Under the pieces are notes generated by a model that had not been told where the DNA came from, did no database searches, and worked only from the letters and a program-made list of their open reading frames with translations. This document shows, in pieces, positions 39,413 to 49,186 of a stretch of 64,000 nucleotides of DNA. The position numbers and the translations under genes were made by a program. Positions within the stretch are counted from its first letter, which is position 1. Each line of letters begins with the position of its first letter. The stretch covers positions 1,777,850-1,841,849 of the forward strand of contig NZ_QYAB01000001.1 in assembly GCF_016758175.1 (NCBI RefSeq). Direction: 5' to 3'. The DNA comes from Leucobacter zeae. Its GTDB lineage: Bacteria > Actinomycetota > Actinomycetes > Actinomycetales > Microbacteriaceae.

Positions 39413-41659
39413 GTGGCTGCCAGTGATGTGACTCATTCCGGAACCACGGCGCTGCGGCGCCTCGTGCCCCGCATCTTCTCTCGGGGAAGCGCCCCTGGTG
39501 CGGTCGATCAGCTCGTCCGCACCGTTCGCGCGAACTATCCGAGGGCGGATCTCTCGGTCATCGAGCGTGCCTACACCGTCGCGGAGCGCGCCCACCGGGG
39601 GCAGAAGCGCCGCAGCGGGGAACCGTACATCACGCACCCGATCGCCGTCGCCCAGATCCTCGCGGATCTGGGCGTCGCTCCGGTCGCCATCGCGGCAGCC
39701 CTGCTGCACGACACCGTCGAGGACACGGACTACTCGCTCGAGCAGCTGACGGAGGAGTTCGGCGAGGAGATCGCCATGCTCGTGGACGGCGTCACGAAGC
39801 TCGACAAGGTCAAGTACGGCGACTCGGCCCAGGCCGAGACCGTGCGCAAGATGGTCATCGCGATGTCCAAGGACATCCGCGTGCTCGTGATCAAGCTCGC
39901 CGACCGGTTGCACAATGCGCGGACCTGGGGGTTCGTCTCGAGCGACTCGGCGAAACGCAAGGCGCAGGAGACCATCGAGATCTACGCGCCGCTCGCGCAT
40001 CGCCTCGGCATCCAGTCCATCAAGGCGGAGCTCGAGGACCTCTCCTTCGCGGTGCTCAAGCCGAAGCTGTACGCCGAGATCGAGAACCTGGTCGCCCAGC
40101 GCAACCCGCAGCGGGACGAACTCGTGGGCCTCGTCGTCGGATCGATCGAGTCCGACCTGCGCGACGCGCGGATCCGGGGTGAGGTCACCGGGCGTCCGAA
40201 GGAGCTCTACTCGATCTATCAGAAGATGATCGTGCGGGGTCGCGACTTCGACGACATCTACGATCTCGTGGGCATACGCGTGCTCGTGAACTCGATCCGA
40301 GACTGCTACGGCGTCCTCGGCGCCGTGCACGCGCGCTGGACACCGGTGCCCGGCCGTTTCAAGGACTACATCGCCACGCCGAAGTTCAATCTCTACCAGT
40401 CCCTGCACACGACCGTCATCGGCCCCGACGGTCGCGCCGTCGAGATCCAGATCCGCACGGTCGAGATGCACCAGCGCGCCGAGTACGGCGTCGCCGCGCA
40501 CTGGAAGTACAAGCAGGGGGCCCAGGGCTCGCAGTCCACGAGTTCGAACGACATGGCGTGGCTCGCGCACATCTCCGACTGGCAGGCCGAGACGGAGGAT
40601 CCCGGCGAGTTCCTCGACGCGCTGCGCTACGAGATCGGTGCCAAAGAGGTCTACGTCTTCACGCCGAAGGGCCGGGTGATCGGCCTCCCCGCCGGGGGAA
40701 CCACCGTCGATTTCGCCTACGCGGTGCACACCGAGGTCGGGCACCGCACGATGGGCGCGCGCGTGAACGGGCGCCTGGTCTCGCTCGAGACTCCGCTGCA
40801 GAACGGCGATGTGGTCGAGGTCTTCACGTCGAAGGATCCCAACGCCGGACCGAACAAGGACTGGCTCGGTTTCGTCAAGAGCAAGCGCGCGCAGAACAAG
40901 ATCCGGCAGTGGTTCACGAAGGAGCGCCGCGAGGAGGCCGCCGAGACCGGCAAGCTCGAGATCACGAAGGCCATGCGCAAGCAGAGCCTGCCGCTGCGTC
41001 AGATCATGAACTCGGAAGCGCTGCACCAGGTGTCGCTGCAGCTGCGCTACGCCGACGTCACGGCGCTCTACGCTGCTGTGGGCGAGGGGCACGTCTCGGC
41101 GCAGTCGGTGATCGAGAAGGTGTCGGCGCTCGTCGCGGACGAGCAGACCTCCACAGAACCGGCGCTCGCGACGCTGCCCATCGCGGAGTCGCCTCGCGCG
41201 GCGAAGAGCAGCGAGTCGGGGGTCGTCGTCAAGGGCGCCTCGGATGTGCTCGCGAAGCTCGCGAAGTGCTGCACCCCGGTGCCCGGCGACGACATCAGAG
41301 GCTTCGTGACGAAGGGTCAGGGCGTGTCCGTGCACCGCGCCGACTGCCACAACTTCCTGGAGCTCGAGAAGCAGACGGACCGTCTCGTCGAGGTCGAGTG
41401 GGCGTCGAACGGGCGCACCGTCTTCCTCGTGCAGATCCAGGTCGAGGCGCTCGACCGCTCCGGGCTGCTCTCGGATGTCACGCGGACGCTCGCCGAGCAT
41501 CACGTGAACATCCTCTCGGCCTCGGTCAACACGTCGTCCTCCCGTCTGGCGATCAGCCGTTTCGTCTTCGAGATGGCGAACGCCACCCACCTCGATCACG
41601 TGCTGAACGCGGTGCGGCGCATCGACGGCGTCTACGACGTCTACCGCATCACCAACTGA
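39413..41659 (+). CDS. relA: Bifunctional (p)ppGpp synthetase/hydrolase Rel
   Basis: A 748-residue stringent-response enzyme: HD hydrolase domain (YITHPIAVAQIL; ALLHDTVEDTDYS; IKLADRLHNART), synthetase domain (GRPKELYSIYQKM; FKDYIATPKFNLYQSLHT), TGS (EVYVFTPKGRVIGLPAG), zinc-finger-like/helical part (AKCCTPVPGDDIRGFVT) and C-terminal ACT domain. Catalytic HD residues are intact, so both activities are expected. GTG at 39413 is chosen because AAGGAGG lies 8 nt upstream; GTG at 39404 overlaps that site. Confidence 0.96.
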   Translation: MAASDVTHSGTTALRRLVPRIFSRGSAPGAVDQLVRTVRANYPRADLSVIERAYTVAERAHRGQKRRSGEPYITHPIAVAQILADLGVAPVAIAAALLHDTVEDTDYSLEQLTEEFGEEIAMLVDGVTKLDKVKYGDSAQAETVRKMVIAMSKDIRVLVIKLADRLHNARTWGFVSSDSAKRKAQETIEIYAPLAHRLGIQSIKAELEDLSFAVLKPKLYAEIENLVAQRNPQRDELVGLVVGSIESDLRDARIRGEVTGRPKELYSIYQKMIVRGRDFDDIYDLVGIRVLVNSIRDCYGVLGAVHARWTPVPGRFKDYIATPKFNLYQSLHTTVIGPDGRAVEIQIRTVEMHQRAEYGVAAHWKYKQGAQGSQSTSSNDMAWLAHISDWQAETEDPGEFLDALRYEIGAKEVYVFTPKGRVIGLPAGGTTVDFAYAVHTEVGHRTMGARVNGRLVSLETPLQNGDVVEVFTSKDPNAGPNKDWLGFVKSKRAQNKIRQWFTKERREEAAETGKLEITKAMRKQSLPLRQIMNSEALHQVSLQLRYADVTALYAAVGEGHVSAQSVIEKVSALVADEQTSTEPALATLPIAESPRAAKSSESGVVVKGASDVLAKLAKCCTPVPGDDIRGFVTKGQGVSVHRADCHNFLELEKQTDRLVEVEWASNGRTVFLVQIQVEALDRSGLLSDVTRTLAEHHVNILSASVNTSSSRLAISRFVFEMANATHLDHVLNAVRRIDGVYDVYRITN

Positions 41660-41666
41660 CCGGGGT

Positions 41667-42257
41667 CTAGAGCCGATCCAGCCGGCGCAGCGCCGTCGCG
41701 CGGTACTGGCGCCTGCCGCAGGCGATGCGCTCTCGGAGCGCGGCGCGCCCGCCTGGCACCCCGAGAAGCAGGAGCCGGCACGCCACCCGATGCGCAGGGG
41801 CGAACGATGCAGTGTGCCTGAGCATGTCGACGAGCGTGCGCTCGGGTGCGGTGACGCGGAATTCGCCGAACGCGATGATCTCATCCGGAGCGCAGGAGAA
41901 CTCGCGGATCCTCGTCAGCGGTGCCCGCGCTCCCGCTGCACGCCCGCCACCCGTACCGAAGTCCAGCTCCGGGTCGGGTGAGCGCAGAGCTCCCCACACC
42001 CAGGCCGCCGTGGCCATGACCGCGATTCGGCGGTCCGCTCCCCAGGGCGCGAGCGCATGCAACCGCACCCGCGGGGACTCCGGCCAACCGACGAGTCGGA
42101 GGCCGGGCCCGCAGCGCACGAGCGTGCCCCGCTGCAGCTCGGCCGACCGGACCGCGACGGGCCAGCGGTCGATTCGCGGCGGTACGGGGACCGGGCGGGA
42201 CGGACGCGGTCCGCCGAGGTCGCTGGTTGCTGTCGTACCGGTCGGTCGTGGATGCAT
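41667..42257 (-). CDS. Hypothetical protein, AbiEi-like C-terminal part
   Basis: A 196-residue Arg/Pro-rich protein convergent with relA (7-nt gap). The C-terminal half (EIIAFGEFRVTAPERTLVDMLRH, about residues 130-152) resembles the actinobacterial AbiEi-type antitoxin/DUF559-associated group, in which a TxPxRTLxDxxR motif is common. No partner nucleotidyltransferase (AbiEii) or DUF559 nuclease is adjacent. Function unknown; the gene is probably a solitary member. ATG at 42257 is preferred over an in-frame start at 42353 that would run into the terminator of the next gene. Confidence 0.6.
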   Translation of the reverse strand: MHPRPTGTTATSDLGGPRPSRPVPVPPRIDRWPVAVRSAELQRGTLVRCGPGLRLVGWPESPRVRLHALAPWGADRRIAVMATAAWVWGALRSPDPELDFGTGGGRAAGARAPLTRIREFSCAPDEIIAFGEFRVTAPERTLVDMLRHTASFAPAHRVACRLLLLGVPGGRAALRERIACGRRQYRATALRRLDRL

Positions 42258-42324
42258 GCGCCCATCCTCGCCCGTGCGGCCGGGTTCCGGGAGCCTGACC
42301 GGGAGGACTGTGGATAACGAACGA

Positions 42325-42369
42325 ACGGCGCCCGGATTCCGTACGCAGTGCACGGAGTCCGGGCGCCGT
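42325..42369 (-). terminator. Terminator after the DUF349 gene
   Basis: An 18-bp stem with a single T-G pair (ACGGCGCCCGGA... arms 42325-42342 and 42352-42369) and a 9-nt loop, 21 nt beyond the DUF349 stop. No U-run follows. Confidence 0.8.
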
Positions 42370-42389
42370 CTGACGCGCGGTGGTTCGAC

Positions 42390-43625
42390 TCAGTCGCCGA
42401 GCGCCGCCAGCCAGGAGCGCTGCGTCGTGAGCTTCTCCTCCGCCGCGGCGCGCGTCTTCGCATCCCCGGCGGCCTCGGCGGCGGCGATCTCAGCGGTGAG
42501 CTCCTCGATCGATTCCTCGAGCTGCCCGCGCAGGCCCTCGCTGCGGGCCTTCGTCTCGGGGTTCGTGCGACGCCAGTGCTCCTCTTCGAGAGACTTCACG
42601 TGGTCCTCGATCTTGCGGAGCCGGCCCTCCACCTCGCGCAGCGCCTCGCGGGGCACACGACCGATCTCGTCCCAGCGCAGCTGGATCGCGGTGATGAGCT
42701 TGCGGGCCTTCGCGTGGTCCGTCTCCTCGAGGATCGGCTGCGCCTCGTCGAGGAGCTCCTGCTTGCCCGCGAGGTTCGCCGCGTACTCCTCGTTGGTCTG
42801 CGCGGCCTCGGCGGCCTTCGCCTCGTAGAGCACGTCGCCCGCGGCCTTGAACCTGGCCCAGAGCTGGTCATCGACCTTGCGGCTCGCGCGTCCCGCGGCC
42901 TTCCAGTCGTCGAGCAGCGCACGGTAGGCCGGGATGCCGTCGACGCCCTTCGGCGCGAGGGCCTCCGCGGCGGCGATGATCCGCTCCTTGCGGTGCTTCA
43001 CCTCTTTGTTGTTCGCATCCATCTGCGCGAAGTGCGCGCGACGGGCCGAATCGAAGGACTGGCGTGCGGAGCGGAAGCGCTTCCACATCGCATCGGCCTG
43101 CGACTTCGGGATCTGCGGACCCTCGCGCTGCGCCGTCTGCCAGTCGGTGAAGAGCTGCTCGAAGGCGAGGCTCGTGTCCTTCCAGCGGATCGAGGCCTCC
43201 GGCTGCGCGGCGAGGCGCTCGGCCTCGGCGACGACGGCCTCGCGCTTCGCGATCGCCTCCTGGCGCGCCGCCTCGCGCTCGGCCTGCTGCTTCTCGGTCA
43301 GCTCGGCGGCCCGTCCGCCGAGCTTGTCGACCCGGGCGCGGAGCGCCGCGAGGTCGCCGACCGCGGCCGGCTCGACGAGCTGTTCGCGCAGCTTCGACAC
43401 CGCGTCAGCGACGGACGACTCCGCGGTGCCGCGCGCGATTCGCGCCTCGAGCAGGGTGACCTGCCCCGCGAGGTCCGCGTACTTGCGGGTGAAGTACGCG
43501 AGCGCCTCCTCGGGCGTGCCGTCGGGGAAGGAACCCACGACCCGCTCGCTCTCGCCGTCGCGCACGTAGACGGTGCGGTCGTCGTCGACGCGCCCCCAGG
43601 ACGTTTCGTTGCTCGCTTCGCTCAA
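42390..43625 (-). CDS. DUF349 domain-containing protein
   Basis: A 411-residue, highly charged helical protein with repeated DUF349 units (IRWKDTSLAFEQLFTDWQTA; MWKRFRSARQSFDSARRAHF; YRALLDDWKAAGRASRKVDD; LWARFKAAGDVLYEAKAAEA) and a coiled-coil C-terminus. DUF349 proteins are common single-copy genes in actinobacteria; a ribosome- or nucleic-acid-associated role has been suggested, but the function is not settled. TTG start at 43625 follows AGGTGAGAG. A 16-bp perfect palindrome (43651-43666) lies in its leader. Confidence 0.85.
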   Translation of the reverse strand: MSEASNETSWGRVDDDRTVYVRDGESERVVGSFPDGTPEEALAYFTRKYADLAGQVTLLEARIARGTAESSVADAVSKLREQLVEPAAVGDLAALRARVDKLGGRAAELTEKQQAEREAARQEAIAKREAVVAEAERLAAQPEASIRWKDTSLAFEQLFTDWQTAQREGPQIPKSQADAMWKRFRSARQSFDSARRAHFAQMDANNKEVKHRKERIIAAAEALAPKGVDGIPAYRALLDDWKAAGRASRKVDDQLWARFKAAGDVLYEAKAAEAAQTNEEYAANLAGKQELLDEAQPILEETDHAKARKLITAIQLRWDEIGRVPREALREVEGRLRKIEDHVKSLEEEHWRRTNPETKARSEGLRGQLEESIEELTAEIAAAEAAGDAKTRAAAEEKLTTQRSWLAALGD

Positions 43626-43804
43626 GGTTCTCTCACCTGTCGTGTGTTCGGGTCGGCGCGCCGACCGTGCGGAATAGACCTCTCCACTATGCCACAGCCG
43701 GATGCGATCCTCAGGTGGCGCCTCGTACCTCGGACGGCCCGGGGGAGCGGCCCGAAGCCCACGGGCGCGGCTCCGGTGTCGGTGGCCGTCGATAGCATGG
43801 GGAC

Positions 43805-45115
43805 GTGGATCCCAACGCCTCGCAATCGCCCACCGCGCCGCTCGCGGTGCGGATGCGGCCGCGCTCGCTCGACGAGGTGGTCGGGCAGCAGCACCTCCTG
43901 CGCCAGGGGTCGCCCCTGCGCACGCTCGCCGACGCGTCGGGGGGAGGCGGCGCGGTCTCCGTGATCCTGTGGGGGCCTCCGGGAACGGGCAAGACCACGA
44001 TCGCCCAGGCGGTCGCGCAATCGAGCGGGCGCAGGTTCGTGGAGCTCTCTGCGGTGACCGCCGGGATCAAGGACGTTCGCACGGTGATGGAGCGTGCGCT
44101 CAACGACCGCGACCTCTTCCAGGTGTCGACCGTCCTGTTCCTCGACGAGATCCACCGCTTCACCAAGGCGCAGCAGGACGCGCTGCTGCCCGGCGTCGAG
44201 AACGGGTGGGTCACCCTCGTCGCCGCGACCACGGAGAACCCGTCGTTCTCCGTGATCAGCCCGCTGCTGTCGCGGTCGCTGCTCCTGACGCTCGAACCGC
44301 TCGACGACGCCGACCTCACGGCGCTGCTCGTGCGCGCCGCCGAGGACCCCAGAGGTCTGGGCGGCGCCGTGGTCGTCGAGGAGGCGGCGTACGAGGCGCT
44401 CGTCCAGCTGGCCTCGGGCGATGCCCGTCGCGCGCTCACGGGGCTCGAGGCCGCTGCGGCGTCAGCGCTCGCCGAGGGCGTCGACGTCACCGCCGAACTC
44501 GTCGCCGCGGTCGTCGATCGCGCGCTGCTGCGCTACGACCGCAACGGCGATCAGCACTACGACGTGATCAGCGCGTTCATCAAGTCGATGCGCGGATCGG
44601 ACCCCGACGCCGCCGTCCACTACCTCGCCCGCATGATCGAGGCAGGGGAGGATCCCCGATTCATCGCGAGACGCCTGATGGTGCACGCGGCCGAGGACGT
44701 CGGCATGGCCGACCCGCAGGCACTGCAGATCGCCGTCGCGGCCGCGGAGGCGACGCAGCTCATCGGCCTCCCCGAGGCGCGGATCCCGCTCGCGGAGGCC
44801 ACGATCTACATCGCGACCGCGCCGAAGTCCAACGCCGTCATCTCGGCCATCGACGCGGCGATCGCCGATGTCAAGGCGGGCCGCTTCGGACTCGTGCCGA
44901 ATCACCTGCGCGATGCGCACTATCCCGGGGCGAAGCGGATGGGGCACGGAAAGGGGTATCTCTATCCCCATTCCGATCCGCGGGGGGTCTCGACCCAGCA
45001 GTACCTCCCCGACGAGCTCGTGGGCAAGACCTACTACCAGCCGACCCAGCACGGGAACGAGCGGGGGCTCTCGGAGCGCCTCGAGAAGATCCGCAGGATC
45101 ACGCGGGGCTCGTGA
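43805..45115 (+). CDS. rarA: Replication-associated recombination protein A (RarA/MgsA)
   Basis: A 436-residue AAA+ clamp-loader-like ATPase: [16 protein letters not shown] at the N-terminus, Walker [10 protein letters not shown] (about residue 57), Walker [19 protein letters not shown], sensor 1 AATTENPSF, and the C-terminal tetramerisation region ([33 protein letters not shown]). It acts at stalled replication forks. GTG start. Confidence 0.95.
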   Translation: MDPNASQSPTAPLAVRMRPRSLDEVVGQQHLLRQGSPLRTLADASGGGGAVSVILWGPPGTGKTTIAQAVAQSSGRRFVELSAVTAGIKDVRTVMERALNDRDLFQVSTVLFLDEIHRFTKAQQDALLPGVENGWVTLVAATTENPSFSVISPLLSRSLLLTLEPLDDADLTALLVRAAEDPRGLGGAVVVEEAAYEALVQLASGDARRALTGLEAAAASALAEGVDVTAELVAAVVDRALLRYDRNGDQHYDVISAFIKSMRGSDPDAAVHYLARMIEAGEDPRFIARRLMVHAAEDVGMADPQALQIAVAAAEATQLIGLPEARIPLAEATIYIATAPKSNAVISAIDAAIADVKAGRFGLVPNHLRDAHYPGAKRMGHGKGYLYPHSDPRGVSTQQYLPDELVGKTYYQPTQHGNERGLSERLEKIRRITRGS

Positions 45116-45422
45116 GGCGAACCGGCAGCGCGTGATCCGGGACGCGCGGGGCGCGAGTTCCGCGGATGCGCCGGCGTTCTGATAAGATCGTCGTTGGCCA
45201 ACACCGCTTCGACCGCAGGCTGCAGTTCGGAGCCAGGTGGCAGTCGCCCTGTAGCCGGGTTTCTGCACTGGTCGTTCCCTCACCGATACATCGGTTCGCT
45301 GCGTCGCGTGCGTCACGAAGGCTCTCTGCCGAGAGCCCGGTTGTCGCGGGCGCAGCATCGCCGGGAGAACGCGCGATTCGATCCCGAATCGCGAGGACAG
45401 ACAGAAACCTGAAAGGACACAC
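45116..45422 (+). promoter_or_regulatory. Long structured leader of rpsD
   Basis: These 307 bases hold no convincing gene. A -10-like TGATAAGAT at 45180-45188 would give a leader of about 230 nt. It contains several hairpins, including GCTCTCTGCCGAGAGC around 45320 and a perfect 9-bp stem (CGCGATTCG-ATCC-CGAATCGCG, 45372-45393) about 30 nt before the rpsD start. In other bacteria S4 represses translation by binding structured leaders of its own mRNA; that function here is inference. Confidence 0.5.
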
Positions 45423-46052
45423 GTGTCGACTACGTCGCGTACCCGTTCGCAGACCCGCCGCTCGCGCGCGCTGGGCATCGCCCTCACCCCGAAGGCCGCT
45501 CGCTACCTCGAGAAGCGCCCCTACGGCCCCGGTCAGCACGGCCGCACCAAGCGCAAGAGCGACAGCGACTACGCCGTCCGTCTGCGCGAGAAGCAGCGTC
45601 TCCGCGCCCAGTACGGCATCCGCGAGAAGCAGCTCGTCATCGCCTTCAAGGAGGCGAAGCGCCAGGACGGCCTGACCGGTGAGAACCTGGTCGAGCTGCT
45701 CGAGATGCGTCTCGACGCCCTCGTGCTGCGCGCCGGCTTCGCCCGCACCACCGCGCAGGCCCGTCAGATGGTCGTGCACCGCCACATCCTGGTCGACGGC
45801 AAGATCGTCGATCGTCCCTCCTTCCGCGTGAAGCCGGGACAGCTCATCCACGTCAAGGAGCGCTCCGAGGGCACCGAGCCCTTCCAGGTGGCCGCTGCCG
45901 GCGGTCACGCCGAGGTGCTGCCCCCGGTTCCGGGCTACCTCGAGGTCGAGCTCGACAAGCTCCAGGCCCGCCTGGTCCGTCGTCCGAAGCGCGCCGAGGT
46001 CCCCGTGACCTGTGAAGTGCAGCTCGTCGTCGAGTACTACTCGGGTCGCTAA
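45423..46052 (+). CDS. rpsD: 30S ribosomal protein S4
   Basis: A 209-residue protein. KRPYGPGQHG (about residues 31-40) and REKQRLRAQYGIREKQL are S4 landmarks, followed by the S4 RNA-binding domain (LEMRLDALVLRAGFARTTAQ; HILVDGKIVDRPSFRVKPGQ, about 97-160) and the C-terminal VEYYSGR. The N-terminus lacks the zinc-binding cysteines of the C+ type and has the Microbacteriaceae form beginning MSTTSRTRSQTRRSRALGI. S4 is a primary 16S rRNA binder. GTG start with GAAAGGA 10 nt upstream. Unlike in many bacteria it is not in the alpha operon. Confidence 0.95.
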   Translation: MSTTSRTRSQTRRSRALGIALTPKAARYLEKRPYGPGQHGRTKRKSDSDYAVRLREKQRLRAQYGIREKQLVIAFKEAKRQDGLTGENLVELLEMRLDALVLRAGFARTTAQARQMVVHRHILVDGKIVDRPSFRVKPGQLIHVKERSEGTEPFQVAAAGGHAEVLPPVPGYLEVELDKLQARLVRRPKRAEVPVTCEVQLVVEYYSGR

Positions 46053-46085
46053 GCACTCGTGCACTGCGGGTCCTCGAGACCCGCG

Positions 46086-46121
46086 GCGGAAAGGGCATCG
46101 GTCTTCCGGTGCCCTTTCCGC
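46086..46121 (+). terminator. Terminator of rpsD
   Basis: A 16-bp stem with one T-G pair (GCGGAAAGGGCATCGG with CCGGTGCCCTTTCCGC) and a TCTT loop, 33 nt after the rpsD stop. No U-run. Confidence 0.8.
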
Positions 46122-46247
46122 GTTCCCGGACCCGTGGCGCTCCGAGGATCGCGACACCCGCACCCGCTAAGCTGAGGTGATGCTCGGGGCGCCTGGGAAC
46201 ACGCGGCCCGGGCGGAGTTCGTACCCTGGACGAGGAAGAAGAGGAAC

Positions 46248-46472
46248 ATGCGCAGACTGCAATGGCTGCTGAGCGGGGTCGTGCTGGGCTTCGTCGCGGC
46301 GCACTTCGTGAACCGGACCCCAGAGGGGCGACGCTTCTTCGACCGGGTGAACCGGGGCCTCGACGAGTTCGGCCGCGCCTTCGCCACCGGGTACCGGGAA
46401 GAGGAAGCCGTCTCGAACGAGACGATCGACGACGTCGAGGCCGCACTGCGCGACCTCACCGACAAGCGCTGA
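46248..46472 (+). CDS. Small single-pass membrane protein upstream of alaS
   Basis: A 74-residue protein with one hydrophobic segment (LQWLLSGVVLGFVAAHFV, about residues 4-21), followed by a charged helical part (RRFFDRVNRGLDEFGRAFAT) and an acidic C-terminus. Actinobacteria usually carry one or two such small genes (DUF948/DUF6167-like) between rpsD and alaS. Function unknown. ATG follows GAAGAGGA by 4 nt. TAAGCT near 46167 may be its -10. Confidence 0.75.
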   Translation: MRRLQWLLSGVVLGFVAAHFVNRTPEGRRFFDRVNRGLDEFGRAFATGYREEEAVSNETIDDVEAALRDLTDKR

Positions 46473-46512
46473 CCGCCGCGCGGACACCGAACCAAGAAAG
46501 ACAGACATCCGG

Positions 46513-49182
46513 ATGCAGACCGCCGAAATCCATCGCCGCTGGCTCGACTTCTTCGAGCGGCGTGGGCACACCGTCGTCCCCTCCGCCTCGCTCGTGAGCG
46601 ACGACCCGAGCCTCATGTTCACGGTGGCCGGGATGGTCCCGTTCGTCCCCTACCTCTCCGGCCTGGTCCCCGCGCCGTACGATCGCGCGACGAGCGTGCA
46701 GAAGTGCATCCGCACCAACGACATCGAAGAGGTCGGCAAGACTCCCAGGCACGGGACCTTCTTCCAGATGTGCGGGAACTTCTCCTTCGGCGACTACTTC
46801 AAGGAGGGCGCGATCCGCTTCGCGTGGGAGCTGCTCACGACGAGCGAGGCCGACGGCGGGCTCGGCTTCGACCCGAAGGATCTCTGGGTCACCGTCTACG
46901 AGGAGGACGACGAGGCGATCGCCCTCTGGAAGCAGCACTCGACGCTGCCCGAGGAGCGGATCCAGCGGCTCGGCAAGGAGACCAACTACTGGTCGACCGG
47001 CCAGCCCGGGCCCGCCGGGCCCTGCTCGGAGATCTTCTTCGACCGCGGCCCCGAGTACGGCATCGACGGCGGCCCAGCGACCGACGACGATCGCTATGTC
47101 GAGATCTGGAATCTCGTGTTCATGCAGTACCAGATCACCGACGTGAAGTCGAAGACGGACTTCACGATCGTGGGCGACCTGCCGAAGCAGAACATCGACA
47201 CCGGCATGGGCCTCGAGCGCGTCGCGTTCATCAAGCAGGGCGTCGACAACATGTACGAGATCGATCAGGTGCGTCCGGTGCTGGATCGCGCGGCCGCGCT
47301 CGCCGGTAAGACCTACGGCGCGGATCACGCGGACGATGTGCGCCTGCGCGTCATCGCCGACCACGTGCGCAGCGGCCTGATGCTCATCGCCGACGGCGTC
47401 ACGCCGTCGAACGAGGGCCGCGGCTACATCCTGCGCCGTCTGCTCCGGCGCGTGATCCTCTCGATGCGACTGCTCGGATTCGACGGACCCAGCTTCGCCG
47501 AGCTGTTCCCGGCCTCGCGCGATGCCATGAAGAGCGCCTATCCCGCCGTGGAGCGCGACTTCGAGTTCATCTCGCGTGCCGCCTACGCCGAGGAGAAGAC
47601 CTTCCTGCGCACGCTCGCGTCGGGCATCCAGATCCTCGACGGCGCGATCGGCACCGCGAAGGACGCGGCGGCGGGAGTCCCGGGCGATACCGCGTTCCTG
47701 CTGCACGACACCCACGGGTTCCCGATCGAGCTCACCATGGAGATCGCCGAGGAGGCCGGGGTCGCGGTGGACCGCGACGTCTTCGCGACGCTGATGCAGG
47801 AGCAGCGCGATCGCGCCAAGGCCGACGCCAAGGCGAAGAAGGGTCAGCGCGCCGACCTCTCCGTCTACAAGGAGCTCCGGGGGCTCGGCGAAACGCTCTT
47901 CACCGGGTACGACGAGCTCGTGCACGAGAGCCGCGTGCTCGGCATCGTCGTCGACGGTGCGCCCGTCGCCGCCGCGCACGAGGGCGACATCGCCGAGATC
48001 GTGCTCGCCGAGACGAGCCTCTGGGCCGAGTCCGGCGGCCAGGACTCCGACCAGGGGGTCATCGTCGGCGACGGTTTCGAGGCCGAGGTGCTCGACGTGC
48101 AGAAGCCCGTGCAGGGACTCGTCGTGCACACGGTGAAGGTCGTGATCGGCACGATCTCGGTCGACGCGCGTGCGGAGACCCGCGTCGACGCCGATTATCG
48201 GCGCGGGGCCACGCAGGCCCACTCGGGAACGCACATCGTGCACGCGGCGCTGCGGGAGGTGCTCGGGTCGACCGCCCACCAGGCCGGCTCGTACAACAAG
48301 GCCGGGTACCTGCGCCTCGATTTCACGCATGGCGACGCGCTGTCGGCCGAGACGAAGAGCGAGATCGAGGAGATCTCGAACCTCGCGATCCGCTCGGACT
48401 ACGAGGTCGTCACGCGGGAGCTGCCGATCGACGAGGCCAAGGCGCTCGGCGCGATGGCGCTGTTCGGCGAGAAGTACGGCGATCGCGTGCGCATGGTGGA
48501 CATCGGCGGCCCCTGGTCGCGCGAGCTCTGCGCCGGGACGCACGTCTCGAGCTCGTCCGAGGTCGGCATGATCAGCCTCGTCTCGGAGAGCTCCGTCGGC
48601 TCGACCAACCGCCGCATCGAATCCCTCGTCGGCATGGAGGCGTTCCGCAACTTCGCCGCTGAGCGCGCGATCGTGCAGCAGCTCTCGAGCGGCCTGAAGG
48701 TGCCTCGCACCGAGCTCATCACCCGCGTGCAGGATCTGGGGGCGCAGCTCAAGGCTGCCGAGAAGCGAGTGGCGGCGCTCGAGGCCGAGAAGCTCGCGCA
48801 GCGGGTGCCCGAGCTGCTTGCCGGCGCGGATCGCGTGGGCGGCGTCGCGGCGGTGCTGCGATCGCTCGGAACCGTCGGTTCTGCCGATGACCTCCGCGGT
48901 CTCGCGCTCCAGCTGCGCGAGCGTCTCGGCGCCGAGGCGGGCGTCGTCGTGCTCGCGGGAGCGGTGTCGGGCGGGGACGGCGCTGACAAGCCCGTGGTCA
49001 TCGCGGCGACCACCGCGGCCGCGCGCGACCTCGGCGTCAAGGCCGGCGACCTCGCCAAACTCGCCTCTCGGGTGCTCGGCGGCGGCGGCGGCGGCAAGCC
49101 CGATCTCGCCCAGGGCGGGGGCAGCGACGCGTCCAAGATCGACGATGCTCTGGTGGAGATCCGCCGGAGCCTCGAGGGCTAG
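46513..49182 (+). CDS. alaS: Alanyl-tRNA synthetase
   Basis: An 889-residue class II synthetase. The N-terminal catalytic domain starts MQTAEIHRRWLDFFERRGH; the editing domain shows HSGTHIVHAALREVLG (HxxxH, about residue 572) and CAGTHVSSSSEVG; the C-terminal Ala domain ends with a Gly-rich GGGGGKPDLAQGGG stretch. It charges tRNA-Ala and clears mischarged Ser/Gly. The following genes ruvX and mltG are closely spaced. Confidence 0.97.
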   Translation: MQTAEIHRRWLDFFERRGHTVVPSASLVSDDPSLMFTVAGMVPFVPYLSGLVPAPYDRATSVQKCIRTNDIEEVGKTPRHGTFFQMCGNFSFGDYFKEGAIRFAWELLTTSEADGGLGFDPKDLWVTVYEEDDEAIALWKQHSTLPEERIQRLGKETNYWSTGQPGPAGPCSEIFFDRGPEYGIDGGPATDDDRYVEIWNLVFMQYQITDVKSKTDFTIVGDLPKQNIDTGMGLERVAFIKQGVDNMYEIDQVRPVLDRAAALAGKTYGADHADDVRLRVIADHVRSGLMLIADGVTPSNEGRGYILRRLLRRVILSMRLLGFDGPSFAELFPASRDAMKSAYPAVERDFEFISRAAYAEEKTFLRTLASGIQILDGAIGTAKDAAAGVPGDTAFLLHDTHGFPIELTMEIAEEAGVAVDRDVFATLMQEQRDRAKADAKAKKGQRADLSVYKELRGLGETLFTGYDELVHESRVLGIVVDGAPVAAAHEGDIAEIVLAETSLWAESGGQDSDQGVIVGDGFEAEVLDVQKPVQGLVVHTVKVVIGTISVDARAETRVDADYRRGATQAHSGTHIVHAALREVLGSTAHQAGSYNKAGYLRLDFTHGDALSAETKSEIEEISNLAIRSDYEVVTRELPIDEAKALGAMALFGEKYGDRVRMVDIGGPWSRELCAGTHVSSSSEVGMISLVSESSVGSTNRRIESLVGMEAFRNFAAERAIVQQLSSGLKVPRTELITRVQDLGAQLKAAEKRVAALEAEKLAQRVPELLAGADRVGGVAAVLRSLGTVGSADDLRGLALQLRERLGAEAGVVVLAGAVSGGDGADKPVVIAATTAAARDLGVKAGDLAKLASRVLGGGGGGKPDLAQGGGSDASKIDDALVEIRRSLEG

Positions 49183-49186
49183 TCGC

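Noticed and set aside
43651-43666. 16-bp palindrome GGTCGGCGCGCCGACC before the DUF349 gene
   Set aside because: Short, GC-only dyads of this kind arise often by chance in such GC-rich DNA; there is no further support for an operator.
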